Shown here: one piece after another, positions 7,448-14,014 of the stretch
Numbering within the stretch: the stretch's first letter is position 1
Layout of the letters: every line of letters starts with the position of its first letter
NCBI GenBank assembly: GCA_902787595.1
Contig: CADAHD010000023.1
Location: 1-14,014, forward strand
Direction of reading: 5' to 3'
DNA: 14,014 nucleotides
Source: an uncultured Lachnospiraceae bacterium
GTDB lineage: Bacteria; Bacillota_A; Clostridia; Lachnospirales; Lachnospiraceae
Translations under genes and position numbers: made by a program
Notes under the pieces: model-generated
The model's input: the letters and a program-made list of their open reading frames with translations, nothing else
Database searches by the model: none
Told to the model about the DNA's origin: nothing

Positions 7448-8470
7448 TTATGACAAAAGAGAAAGAAATCTGTATTTTCCGAATATAGTCTTTTGCATTT
7501 CTTCAGAGCAGGCTCTGCCGTTTTCATCATATACTCCATGATCCAGCGTTATCACCGTGTCTCTCTCCCTGTACATCAGATAACTTCTTCTGACAATATG
7601 GTATATCTTGCCCTGATATCTTACCGGTATCGATGTATGCCAGAAAACCCGTCCGCTTTCATAAACCAGAAGCGCGCTTACCCTGCCATCATCCTTAAAC
7701 ACCGTATCTTTATCATCAAAGCTTATCAGCCCCGAATCCAGGTGGCCGTATCTGAACTTTTCAATATCGACGCCTACACGTTCAGTCAAAGACTGCTGAT
7801 AATCAGCTTCGCTTTCATCTAAAACAAGTCCGTTCTCCCCTTTCAGGAGCATTTTTTTGATATATACCTCTTCACCAAGGGCCTCACGTCCCTCAAGGGG
7901 AAATACGCTGACCTTTAAGCCCCGGGACCGGTATCCGCTTTGCGTCAGGAAAAGGCAGTGCATCTTCTCGTTCAGTTCAGCAGTATGCAGTTTCTGTTCG
8001 GAACTGCGCAGCAGCTTATACAGCAGCTCAATATCCCCCATCCCGGGATCATCGCCGTAATCTTTCCGCAGCAGCTTTTTGCCGCTGCCCGCATCCAGAG
8101 ATTCACGGCACAGCCTGTCATACGTTTCCCGTGACAGACTCCTCCGCATTTCAAGCCTGTCAACATCCGAACCGTAAAATACTTTTTCTCCGCATTTGTT
8201 AAGGCTCTCCGGAAGAATAACACAGTCTATGTTTCTGTGTCCGGCAAAGGAACTGTCACCCAGTTCCTGAATGCCTTCTCCGATGACCACCTTATGCACT
8301 ACATGGTTTCCCATCACAGCGCCGTCCCCGATACGCCGTATACTCATATCGCCCATATCCGCATCTATCCTGATCTCGTCTCTGCGGAGCATTTCGGGCG
8401 AGGAATATACGCCGTACTGAAGCAGTACGCCATTTACAGCCACTATATCTTTATCTATATACTCATTCAT
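7448..8470 (-). CDS. LRR_5/BspA-like leucine-rich repeat protein with novel C-terminus
   Basis: This is a 340-residue protein with no signal peptide, so it is probably cytoplasmic. About two and a half BspA-type LRR_5 units lie at roughly 40-100, for example IRRIGDGAV, VVIGEGIQELGDSSFAG and VILPESLNKCGEKVFYGS. The following 240 residues match no family I recognise. They contain a charged helical stretch (110-165) and then a probably beta-rich region (about 185-330) with VYIKKMLLKGENG, ESGRVFWHTSIPV and a Tyr/Arg-rich segment. LRR_5 units usually mediate protein contacts. The gene lies 15 bases after the 95-residue gene and abuts the radical SAM start codon. Only a weak AGGTAG-like site precedes the ATG. 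It could be an adaptor or the substrate for its neighbours, which is inference. Confidence 0.8.
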   Translation of the reverse strand: MNEYIDKDIVAVNGVLLQYGVYSSPEMLRRDEIRIDADMGDMSIRRIGDGAVMGNHVVHKVVIGEGIQELGDSSFAGHRNIDCVILPESLNKCGEKVFYGSDVDRLEMRRSLSRETYDRLCRESLDAGSGKKLLRKDYGDDPGMGDIELLYKLLRSSEQKLHTAELNEKMHCLFLTQSGYRSRGLKVSVFPLEGREALGEEVYIKKMLLKGENGLVLDESEADYQQSLTERVGVDIEKFRYGHLDSGLISFDDKDTVFKDDGRVSALLVYESGRVFWHTSIPVRYQGKIYHIVRRSYLMYRERDTVITLDHGVYDENGRACSEEMQKTIFGKYRFLSLLS

Positions 8471-8485
8471 CAGCTCTACCTAATT

Positions 8486-8773
8486 TCAACAATGCGATCT
8501 TCTGCGTTCTTCCTCTTCACGCTTAAGCCGCTGCTTTCCTCTCTGGATCGCGATCCTGATCTGTTCGGGTGTAAGATCGGCAACCATTCTGAGTTCGGCA
8601 GCTTCCACATTCACTGTCGAAAGATGCCTCACCATATCAACCAGCTGCTTTTCGGTTCCGGCCGCTTCCAGAATATCCGCCAATTCATGAAGAGTATAAG
8701 GCAGATTACCCTCATATCCGCGTTTTGTCAGATGAGATATAAATCTCATCACATCGTCCTGCGTAAATGCCAT
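8486..8773 (-). CDS. Small helical protein of unknown function (95 aa)
   Basis: I do not recognise this protein. It appears all-helical and cytoplasmic. Segments include DDVMRFISHLTKRGYEG, YTLHELADILEAAGTEKQLV and TPEQIRIAIQRGKQRLK, ending in a very charged EEEERRR tail and a C-terminal cysteine. It has no membrane segment or metal motif. A GGGAG site lies about 11 bases before the ATG, rather far. It sits 43 bases after the HD-GYP gene and 15 bases before the LRR_5 gene, in the same direction, which supports a real gene. Its length and helical make-up suit a partner or regulator of the LRR_5/radical SAM/VWA/MoxR block. Confidence 0.65.
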   Translation of the reverse strand: MAFTQDDVMRFISHLTKRGYEGNLPYTLHELADILEAAGTEKQLVDMVRHLSTVNVEAAELRMVADLTPEQIRIAIQRGKQRLKREEEERRRSHC

Positions 8774-8816
8774 AAAATGTATTTCTCCCTTCCCTGCTGC
8801 CGCTCAGCCGCCTGTC

Positions 8817-10955
8817 CTAAACACCTTTCTCATGATGCTCTTCCATTATCTTCCTGACCCTGTCGCCGTTTGCCACAAAGAGCTTTGCTATCTGCGGATC
8901 AAAATGCGTTCCTGCGCCTTCCTCTATGATCCCCATCGCCTGCTCAAAGCTGAAAGGTTTTTTATAACTCCTTTTGGACACCAGCGCATCAAACACATCC
9001 GAGACCGCCATTATCCTGGCCGATAAAGGTATCTCTTCTCCCTTGAGTCCAACGGGATAACCCATACCGTTCCATTTCTCATGATGATAGGTCGCCAGGT
9101 TTATCGCTTCCCTCAGATAACCGGGATCCGTAGTCAGCTTCATGGCGCTCTCCAAAACTTCCTTGCCTGCCGTCGTATGGGATTTCATTATTTCAAACTC
9201 TTCATCCGTGAGCTTGCCCTCTTTATTCAGGATCACATCCGAAACCTTTATCTTGCCCACATCATGCAGAGGCGCGGAATTGCAGACATCCTCAACAAAC
9301 TCATCAGTGATCGCATCGGCATATACGCCGTTCTCTTTCATGAGTTCCATTATCAGCCTTACATAAGCGGCGGTCTTGCGCACATGGTCGCCGGTATTCT
9401 TATCACGGCTCTCCACCAGGTCTGCCATGATGTAGATCAGGCCGTTCTGCATATGGGCTATCTCTTCGCCCTTTTTCTGCACATCATCCAGATATGCCAC
9501 GGTCTTTCCTATCGTCTCCGACAATGCGCCGTACAGATTCTCTATCTCATCCTTTGTGGTGATATCCAGATCCTTAAGCCGCTCAACGCCGATCCCCAGC
9601 GCTTCATCACTGTCGTAGGCAAATTTCTGAGCCGCAAAGGTCATGGCATCGATCGGATATACCAGATGATAATCCGAAAGCCACATGCCCAGCACCAGTA
9701 TCATTATAAAGAAGCCTATGAACAGCGATGTAACCTTGGTAAGAAAGCGTATCCTGTCAAGATCCACCTCCTGCATGTTAATGTCCGTGCAGGCGTAGCA
9801 TACGCATTCGCCGTTATGATCATATACCGGCTCGTAGTCCGTCAGCAGCCATCCATAAGTATCATTGGTGATGATGGGCTCTATATCCTTTCCTTCCAGC
9901 AGATCCGGGATCGTAGCCTCGAAGGATTCATCAAAGGGCACCAGATCTCCCAGCTTTCCTCCCTCCAGCGTTTCGGTATCAAGGTCGAATACCACATAAC
10001 AGCCGTCAGGCCTTATCTGGTATATATACACATATTCGATATAGGGCGAGCTGTTCCTTATCCTGTACAGCTGATCCAGCGTATCCTTATAGTCCTGCGA
10101 TACGGGGCCTTCTTCAAAATAATCATTTACCCTTTCGGGATTGATGGCTGTGGCCGCCAGATTGGCCACGTTCCTGCCTATGGTCGTATACTGTTCGATT
10201 GCAAAGGACCTGTAGAGTATGAAGCTTATGGTAGTGGTCACCACGGCTATCACCACCATTATCACGCCTATTATGAATATTATCTTGGTCCTTAACGAAA
10301 AGCCGCGGGTATCGCTCTTTCTGGAATGCTTAACCTCCGAGCGGCTCATCGGTTTCTGCTGCCAGCCTGTCAGCTCAAAGGATTCTTTAAGCTTATCCGG
10401 CATCAGCTTAAGTATTATGAATACCGGTATCACGGTGATCAGCTTATCCAGCAGATCAAGGCATACATCCGATGCCATCTTCGCATGCATCAGACTGAGC
10501 TTTCCCTGAGCAAACAGTTCTGCCACAAAAGGCACTGTGATATCATCACCGCTTCCGCAGCCAAACAGCAGATAAGTCAGCACCGATCCCAGGCAGCCGC
10601 CCAGAAAGGCAAACACAGGAACCGTAATGAGCGTCTTTAAGAAAGACTTAAAGAAGCCCCTTTTATACATATAAGCGCCGGACACCGCTATCAGCACGCT
10701 GATCACGGCATAATAAGCATTTGACGCATCGGCTGTAGCGTTGATCACATTGGTGCAGTAACCTACCACTATGCCGGGAAGGTACCCGCCTAAGGCTGCA
10801 GCCAGAAGCGTGCCTATATTGTCCAGATACAGCGGCAGGCCCGCCGCCACGACCAGGCGGTTTATCAGTATATTTATAAATACCAGCGCGGCATAGACTA
10901 TAAAAAGTCTGCCAAATGAATTATTCCTTGCAGTTTTGTGCACCTGTTCTTCCAT
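8817..10955 (-). CDS. Membrane sensor HD-GYP protein, probable cyclic-di-GMP phosphodiesterase
   Basis: This is a 712-residue protein. An N-terminal block with several membrane segments (about 15-185) has the look of an ECF-S/MASE-like sensor. A membrane helix (about 224-250), an extracytoplasmic region of about 150 residues and another helix (about 404-428) follow. Next come a linker (430-500) and a C-terminal HD-GYP domain. All metal ligands expected from the family are visible: E515, H524, H564-D565 in HDVGK, H593, H624-H625 and D653. GYP is at 632-634 in HHEKWNGMGYP. Such domains hydrolyse c-di-GMP, so this is probably a signal-controlled phosphodiesterase. I chose the ATG at 10955 (GAGAGG about nine bases upstream). 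A GTG at 11000, right after the GH127 stop codon, would add 15 residues but has no ribosome binding site. The signal is unknown. Confidence 0.88.
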   Translation of the reverse strand: MEEQVHKTARNNSFGRLFIVYAALVFINILINRLVVAAGLPLYLDNIGTLLAAALGGYLPGIVVGYCTNVINATADASNAYYAVISVLIAVSGAYMYKRGFFKSFLKTLITVPVFAFLGGCLGSVLTYLLFGCGSGDDITVPFVAELFAQGKLSLMHAKMASDVCLDLLDKLITVIPVFIILKLMPDKLKESFELTGWQQKPMSRSEVKHSRKSDTRGFSLRTKIIFIIGVIMVVIAVVTTTISFILYRSFAIEQYTTIGRNVANLAATAINPERVNDYFEEGPVSQDYKDTLDQLYRIRNSSPYIEYVYIYQIRPDGCYVVFDLDTETLEGGKLGDLVPFDESFEATIPDLLEGKDIEPIITNDTYGWLLTDYEPVYDHNGECVCYACTDINMQEVDLDRIRFLTKVTSLFIGFFIMILVLGMWLSDYHLVYPIDAMTFAAQKFAYDSDEALGIGVERLKDLDITTKDEIENLYGALSETIGKTVAYLDDVQKKGEEIAHMQNGLIYIMADLVESRDKNTGDHVRKTAAYVRLIMELMKENGVYADAITDEFVEDVCNSAPLHDVGKIKVSDVILNKEGKLTDEEFEIMKSHTTAGKEVLESAMKLTTDPGYLREAINLATYHHEKWNGMGYPVGLKGEEIPLSARIMAVSDVFDALVSKRSYKKPFSFEQAMGIIEEGAGTHFDPQIAKLFVANGDRVRKIMEEHHEKGV

Positions 10956-11001
10956 GAAAGCCGTCCTCTCCTCGTCAGTTAGTGACCTGCTCTTATTCAC
11001 A

Positions 11002-13386
11002 CTACTGCTTTGTATAATCTTTTAACAGATATATAAAACCGAACACCCTCGCGGAAGGCATCCATGCCCCGCTCTTAAAGCCTATCGGCAGCGTATCCGC
11101 CTGCGTATTATCCGATAAGCTCTTATGTTCCATATATTTATCAGCCAGTTCCTTTGATATCGGCAGCAGCACCACGTACTCCTCTTCACTGCCGATATAA
11201 TGCAGTCTCTTATCGTAGATAACTTCTTCACCCACAAACACCCTTATGGTCTTTCCGTTATCTTCTCGAAGGAAATGAAGCTCAAGGAGCATATCTTTGC
11301 CAGCAGCCGCCTTCATATGGTAAACGAAACCGCCGCCGGGATTTGCCGATCTGCTGGTGCCGTTATTGGTGATGCCCGTCGAACCGTTATCCTCCATGGC
11401 ATGCAGCTCATCCACCTCGTACTGGCCGTAACCGGGCTGTACCACATCCAGTATGTTTTCCCTGCGCTTTTCCTCGAGCTCGCGCCTGCGCATCTCTTCT
11501 TCCCTGCCTGCCGCATCGGCGCTCTCATCGATAAAATACCAGTAGATACCGTATCTCTCACGCTTCTTGCGGTAATGCGGCGCAAACACCAGCTCCTGAT
11601 CCGTATCCTTTAATCTGAACTCAAGTCCGGCGGGATCCTTTTCGAAATGCGAATCGATATCCCAGATAAACTCTTCTACCGTTCCCTTATTCACCTTGAT
11701 ATATTCGCTCTTTACCAGCTTGTTGGTCGGGATGGTCACTATCACGCCCGTGCTGCCGTCCTGCATATCCTCACAGCCCAGATCAGCCGAAAGCACCACA
11801 GGACCGTAACGGAAGGCAAATACGCTGTCACAGTCGGGCAGGCCGCAGGCCTTCACCTTCAGATCAAGGCAAAGCTCTATCTTATCACCGTCTTTCCAGC
11901 TGCGGCGTATCTTTATATACCCGTTCTCCGGCGCCGGCTCCTGTGAAAGGCCGCCATCAGCAGTCTCTGCGTTCAGCTTATAAGCTTCGGCCCAGTCGGG
12001 TATCCTTATGCACAGCGCAGCTTCCACGGCAGCATCCTTATCCGCTGTCTTAACAGTGAGCGCGCACTTATTGCCGTCGGGCAGCGCGCTTTCCTGTATC
12101 AGCTTAAGCCCTGCCTCATCATCATCCAGCACAGAGGATATATACATGTTCACGTATATATTGTCCCCGTCCTTAAAATAGATGCTGTCGTTTAACTTGG
12201 TAAAGTTTTCCATACCCGTACCGGTGCAGCACCAGAACTTATCAAAGGGAGTGCCGTAAACCTTATAATATCCGGTAGCCATGGGCTGGAAATACATGGT
12301 CATTCCGTCATCGGGATTCTGTGACGAGAGTATAGCGTTGATCAGCGTATTCTCGTAATAATCCGCATACTTCTTATCCCCTGTTATCATAAAGAGCTTG
12401 CGGCTCATCTTCAGCATATTGTGGGTATTGCAGGTCTCGTTGTTGCAGTTGGTCCTCTCCGTATCCAGCACATTATCTTCGCCAAAGTGCTCCCACTCGC
12501 TGTTGCCGCCCGTGATATAGGTATGGCGTTCCACTACCATATCCCAGAACGCCTTAACATACTCAAGATACTCTGCAGCCTCATCGCCCAGTATCATATA
12601 GCGGTTGAGTGCCCCCAGAAACTTGGGGATGGTGGTATTTGCATGATGATTGTTGAGCACATTCTTTTCGCCGCTGTAAACCTTCTTAAACAGCGTCTCC
12701 TCATCAAATACATGCGCAGCAGCCAGGTGCTCCTTCTTTCCGGTATTCTTATACAGCTCATACAGCGCGTCGTTTATTCCGCCGTATTCTATGCCCAGCA
12801 CGTGCGCGCGGGTCTCCTCCGACCACTTTGAGCAGCGCGCATACGCCCAGTCGCCTATGCCGCTGCCCAGCTTAAGCGCATTCTCATAGCCTGTAAGCTC
12901 ATATACGCTCATAATGCCGTCCAGCAGCTTGTGCAGCGTATACCAGGGCACCCAGCTTTCGGTGATTATATTGGTCCTGCCGAATTCGACATGATCAAAC
13001 TGCAGTTCCACATTGGAGGGATCCATGATCTTGGCCCCGAATACAAAACCGGGTTTGCCTTTAGAGGCAGCCTGGCACTCCAGAAGCCCGTCAATAAGGT
13101 CTGTCATCTTTTTATAGAGCACATCCTTATCTTCTTTATCCACACCGGGATTAACATAGCCCTGGGCTGCTGCCGTAAGGTAATGTCCCAGGGTATGACC
13201 GCCTATCAGCATGCTTTCCCAGCCGCCGTAGCGCTCTTTTTTCATCGGCAGACCGGCTGTTTCATAAAAGCCGGCCAGCAGTCTGTCAGTGTCAAGACTC
13301 TTTAAGTAGGCAACGTCCTTGATGCAGGAATTTGAAAAATAAGCATCGGTCACCTGCACCTGTGATTGTCTGTAAGGGTTGATCAT
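11002..13386 (-). CDS. GH127 beta-L-arabinofuranosidase-like enzyme (DUF1680)
   Basis: This is a 794-residue protein with no signal peptide, so it is probably cytoplasmic. GH127 enzymes release terminal beta-L-arabinofuranose and use a zinc-bound cysteine nucleophile. The key residues can be placed: E317 and C319 in NNETCNT, and C386-C387 in WCCTGTG, one of them the nucleophile. E303 in HFGED is the candidate acid/base. GGHTLGHYL (62-70) and the C-terminal YRKKRERYGIYWYF are also typical of the family. An (alpha/alpha)6 barrel is followed by beta domains. The last 130 residues resemble the accessory domain seen in many clostridial and Bacteroides members (DUF6805-like, by memory only). The start has GGAGG nine bases upstream. 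It lies 21 bases after the PPOX gene. No sugar transporter is nearby, so the exact substrate is open. Confidence 0.9.
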   Translation of the reverse strand: MINPYRQSQVQVTDAYFSNSCIKDVAYLKSLDTDRLLAGFYETAGLPMKKERYGGWESMLIGGHTLGHYLTAAAQGYVNPGVDKEDKDVLYKKMTDLIDGLLECQAASKGKPGFVFGAKIMDPSNVELQFDHVEFGRTNIITESWVPWYTLHKLLDGIMSVYELTGYENALKLGSGIGDWAYARCSKWSEETRAHVLGIEYGGINDALYELYKNTGKKEHLAAAHVFDEETLFKKVYSGEKNVLNNHHANTTIPKFLGALNRYMILGDEAAEYLEYVKAFWDMVVERHTYITGGNSEWEHFGEDNVLDTERTNCNNETCNTHNMLKMSRKLFMITGDKKYADYYENTLINAILSSQNPDDGMTMYFQPMATGYYKVYGTPFDKFWCCTGTGMENFTKLNDSIYFKDGDNIYVNMYISSVLDDDEAGLKLIQESALPDGNKCALTVKTADKDAAVEAALCIRIPDWAEAYKLNAETADGGLSQEPAPENGYIKIRRSWKDGDKIELCLDLKVKACGLPDCDSVFAFRYGPVVLSADLGCEDMQDGSTGVIVTIPTNKLVKSEYIKVNKGTVEEFIWDIDSHFEKDPAGLEFRLKDTDQELVFAPHYRKKRERYGIYWYFIDESADAAGREEEMRRRELEEKRRENILDVVQPGYGQYEVDELHAMEDNGSTGITNNGTSRSANPGGGFVYHMKAAAGKDMLLELHFLREDNGKTIRVFVGEEVIYDKRLHYIGSEEEYVVLLPISKELADKYMEHKSLSDNTQADTLPIGFKSGAWMPSARVFGFIYLLKDYTKQ

Positions 13387-13407
13387 GGGATTAATCCTCC
13401 GTAATTA

Positions 13408-13800
13408 TTAAAACTTTTCTACTTCAGGGGCATGTGTAAATGCGCTGAAAGTAGCGGTTGCATCCTTCATATAGAAAACTTCGGTGTTTCCGTCGTCAGC
13501 CTTGTACATTCCCTGGAGTGAAGGATATGCATCAAGCATGGCCTGGCGGGCTTCAATACGGTCATCCTCTACAAGGGTGCAGGCAATCCTGAGCCACTCG
13601 CCGTTATGGAAGGCACAGATCTCGGCCTTGGGATTGGCGTGGAGCTGCTTGGATACGTCTTTTACCTTACCGGTCTGGATGTAGAGCCTGCCTTCGAAGT
13701 TGTTGACTGTGCCGAAGGGGCGGACTCTTGGCTGATCTCCCTCAACAGTTGCGAGATAATATGTGTTTGCTTCCTTTAAGAACTTCTCAACTCGTTCCAT
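13408..13800 (-). CDS. Pyridoxamine 5'-phosphate oxidase (PPOX)-like flavoprotein
   Basis: This is a 130-residue single-domain protein. It fits the small split-barrel PPOX/FMN-binding family: YYLATVEGDQPRVRPFG (14-30), then GRLYIQTG (37-44), KQLHANPKAEIC (51-62) and a C-terminal VFYMKDATATFSAF strand pair. Members bind FMN or F420 as small reductases or oxidases. The true substrate is rarely known, and vitamin B6 synthesis should not be assumed. AGGAGG eight bases before the ATG gives a strong start. It is the first gene after the leftward promoter at about 13.85 kb and leads the long minus-strand run. Confidence 0.88.
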   Translation of the reverse strand: MERVEKFLKEANTYYLATVEGDQPRVRPFGTVNNFEGRLYIQTGKVKDVSKQLHANPKAEICAFHNGEWLRIACTLVEDDRIEARQAMLDAYPSLQGMYKADDGNTEVFYMKDATATFSAFTHAPEVEKF

Positions 13801-13845
13801 ATTAAAAACCTCCTGTATAAAATTAGATTTTGTTTAATCTTTTTT

Positions 13846-13874
13846 ATTTTACAACAGTTTGACCTTTTGTTCAA
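13846..13874 (-). promoter_or_regulatory. Leftward promoter for the PPOX-to-folD run
   Basis: On the minus strand TTGAAC (13874-13869) and TAAAAT (13851-13846) are 17 bases apart, the optimal sigma-A spacing. Initiation near 13839 would give a leader of about 40 bases that includes AGGAGG. The -35 box lies inside a palindrome shared with the opposing promoter. Confidence 0.72.
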
Positions 13875-13887
13875 AAGAATGTATAAT
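13859..13887 (+). promoter_or_regulatory. Rightward promoter for the ligase-like gene
   Basis: TTGACC (13859-13864) and a perfect TATAAT (13882-13887) are separated by 17 bases. Initiation near 13894 would give a leader of about 65 bases before the ATG at 13960. It overlaps the leftward promoter over 16 bases. Confidence 0.8.
13864..13877. promoter_or_regulatory. Perfect palindrome between divergent promoters, possible operator
   Basis: CTTTTG and CAAAAG flank a two-base centre (TT) in a perfect inverted repeat. It lies in the spacer of the rightward promoter and covers the -35 box of the leftward one. A dimeric repressor bound here could shut off both. The site is short and AT-rich, so chance is possible. 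Confidence 0.5.
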
Positions 13888-13889
13888 TT

Positions 13890-13907
13890 GCTTTATCACT
13901 TTAAAGC
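13890..13907 (+). promoter_or_regulatory. Inverted repeat at the predicted rightward start site
   Basis: GCTTTA (13890-13895) and TAAAGC (13902-13907) flank six bases and straddle the expected transcription start. This could be a second operator half-site pair or a small leader hairpin. Support is limited to the symmetry. Confidence 0.3.
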
Positions 13908-13938
13908 ATGTTAGCAAAACGTATCAAACAGCATGCTA
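13905..13938 (+). repeat. Direct repeat AGCATGYTA in the leader of the ligase-like gene
   Basis: AGCATGTTA (13905-13913) recurs as AGCATGCTA (13930-13938), 25 bases apart with one mismatch. AGCATG of the first copy could also pair with CATGCT of the second. The second copy lies just before the ribosome binding site, so folding could affect translation. This is suggestive only. Confidence 0.35.
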
Positions 13939-13959
13939 CAGCGAAGGGAGAAGGTTACA

Positions 13960-14014
13960 ATGCCAATTACAGATTTATTGGAGAGAAACAGCAAACTCTA
14001 TGGGGAAGAAGTTG
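13960..14014 (+). CDS. AMP-dependent synthetase/ligase-like protein, N-terminus only
   Basis: Only 18 residues are visible (MPITDLLERNSKLYGEEV) before the right edge cuts the gene. The pattern of a short helix, ERN and then LYG resembles the start of acyl-CoA synthetase or class I adenylate-forming enzymes, which begin with a helix before an ALV-type strand. The assignment rests on this short stretch alone. GGGAGAAGG upstream of the ATG is a good ribosome binding site, and a near-consensus promoter precedes it. It is transcribed away from the PPOX gene. Confidence 0.55.
   Translation, partial: MPITDLLERNSKLYGEEV

Noticed and set aside
8774..8816. GC-rich gap after the HD-GYP gene as a possible terminator
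   Set aside because: Only a weak GCTG/CAGC stem can be drawn and no T-run follows it on the minus strand.
9081..10295. A 404-codon open frame on the plus strand
   Set aside because: It is fully antisense to the HD-GYP gene, whose metal ligands and motifs are intact. The product is rich in His, Ile, Tyr and Gln in the pattern of a reverse-frame shadow.
13408..13800. Naming the PPOX-like gene pdxH
   Set aside because: At 130 residues it is shorter than true PdxH and lacks its C-terminal segment. It belongs to the broad flavin-binding split-barrel group of uncertain substrates.

Overview
The window looks like chromosomal DNA of an anaerobic Firmicute, most likely a Lachnospiraceae/Butyrivibrio-type clostridium. 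The evidence is strong AGGAGG-type ribosome binding sites, TTGACN/TATAAT promoters, free use of ATA codons, and gene families typical of that group: DUF3737, DUF5722, GH127, FchA beside a divergent FolD, and an LRR_5/BspA-like protein. The genus is an inference. No mobile element, CRISPR array, tRNA or rRNA was seen. No gene-free stretch exceeds 300 bases.

Layout. Twelve genes lie on the minus strand, so transcription runs right to left. One gene start lies on the plus strand at the right edge. The 159-base gap at 13801-13959 holds two overlapping divergent promoters with a perfect palindrome between them. Rightward they drive a truncated AMP-dependent synthetase/ligase-like gene. Leftward they drive a tightly packed run of ten genes with gaps of 0 to 46 bases: a PPOX-family flavoprotein, a GH127 beta-L-arabinofuranosidase-like enzyme, a membrane HD-GYP protein, a 95-residue unknown, an LRR_5/BspA-like protein, a radical SAM protein, a metallopeptidase-like/VWA protein, a MoxR-type AAA ATPase, FchA and FolD. 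A strong hairpin terminator follows folD at about 2.4 kb. A second unit (DUF5722 protein, then DUF3737 protein running off the left edge) starts just after it, apparently from a promoter whose -10 box sits in the terminator loop.

How the genes may work together. FolD and FchA form a one-carbon folate pair. This FolD lacks the catalytic lysine and the glutamine needed for cyclohydrolase activity, so FchA probably supplies that step. The MoxR ATPase and the VWA protein form a RavA/ViaA-like chaperone pair. They are joined to a radical SAM enzyme, an LRR_5 protein and a small helical protein in one coupled block (3967-8773), the best candidate here for an undescribed system. The DUF5722 protein is membrane-anchored and carries a possible clan-A-like glutamate pair, so it may be an uncharacterised surface glycoside hydrolase. 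GH127 has no signal peptide and points to intracellular use of arabinofuranosides.
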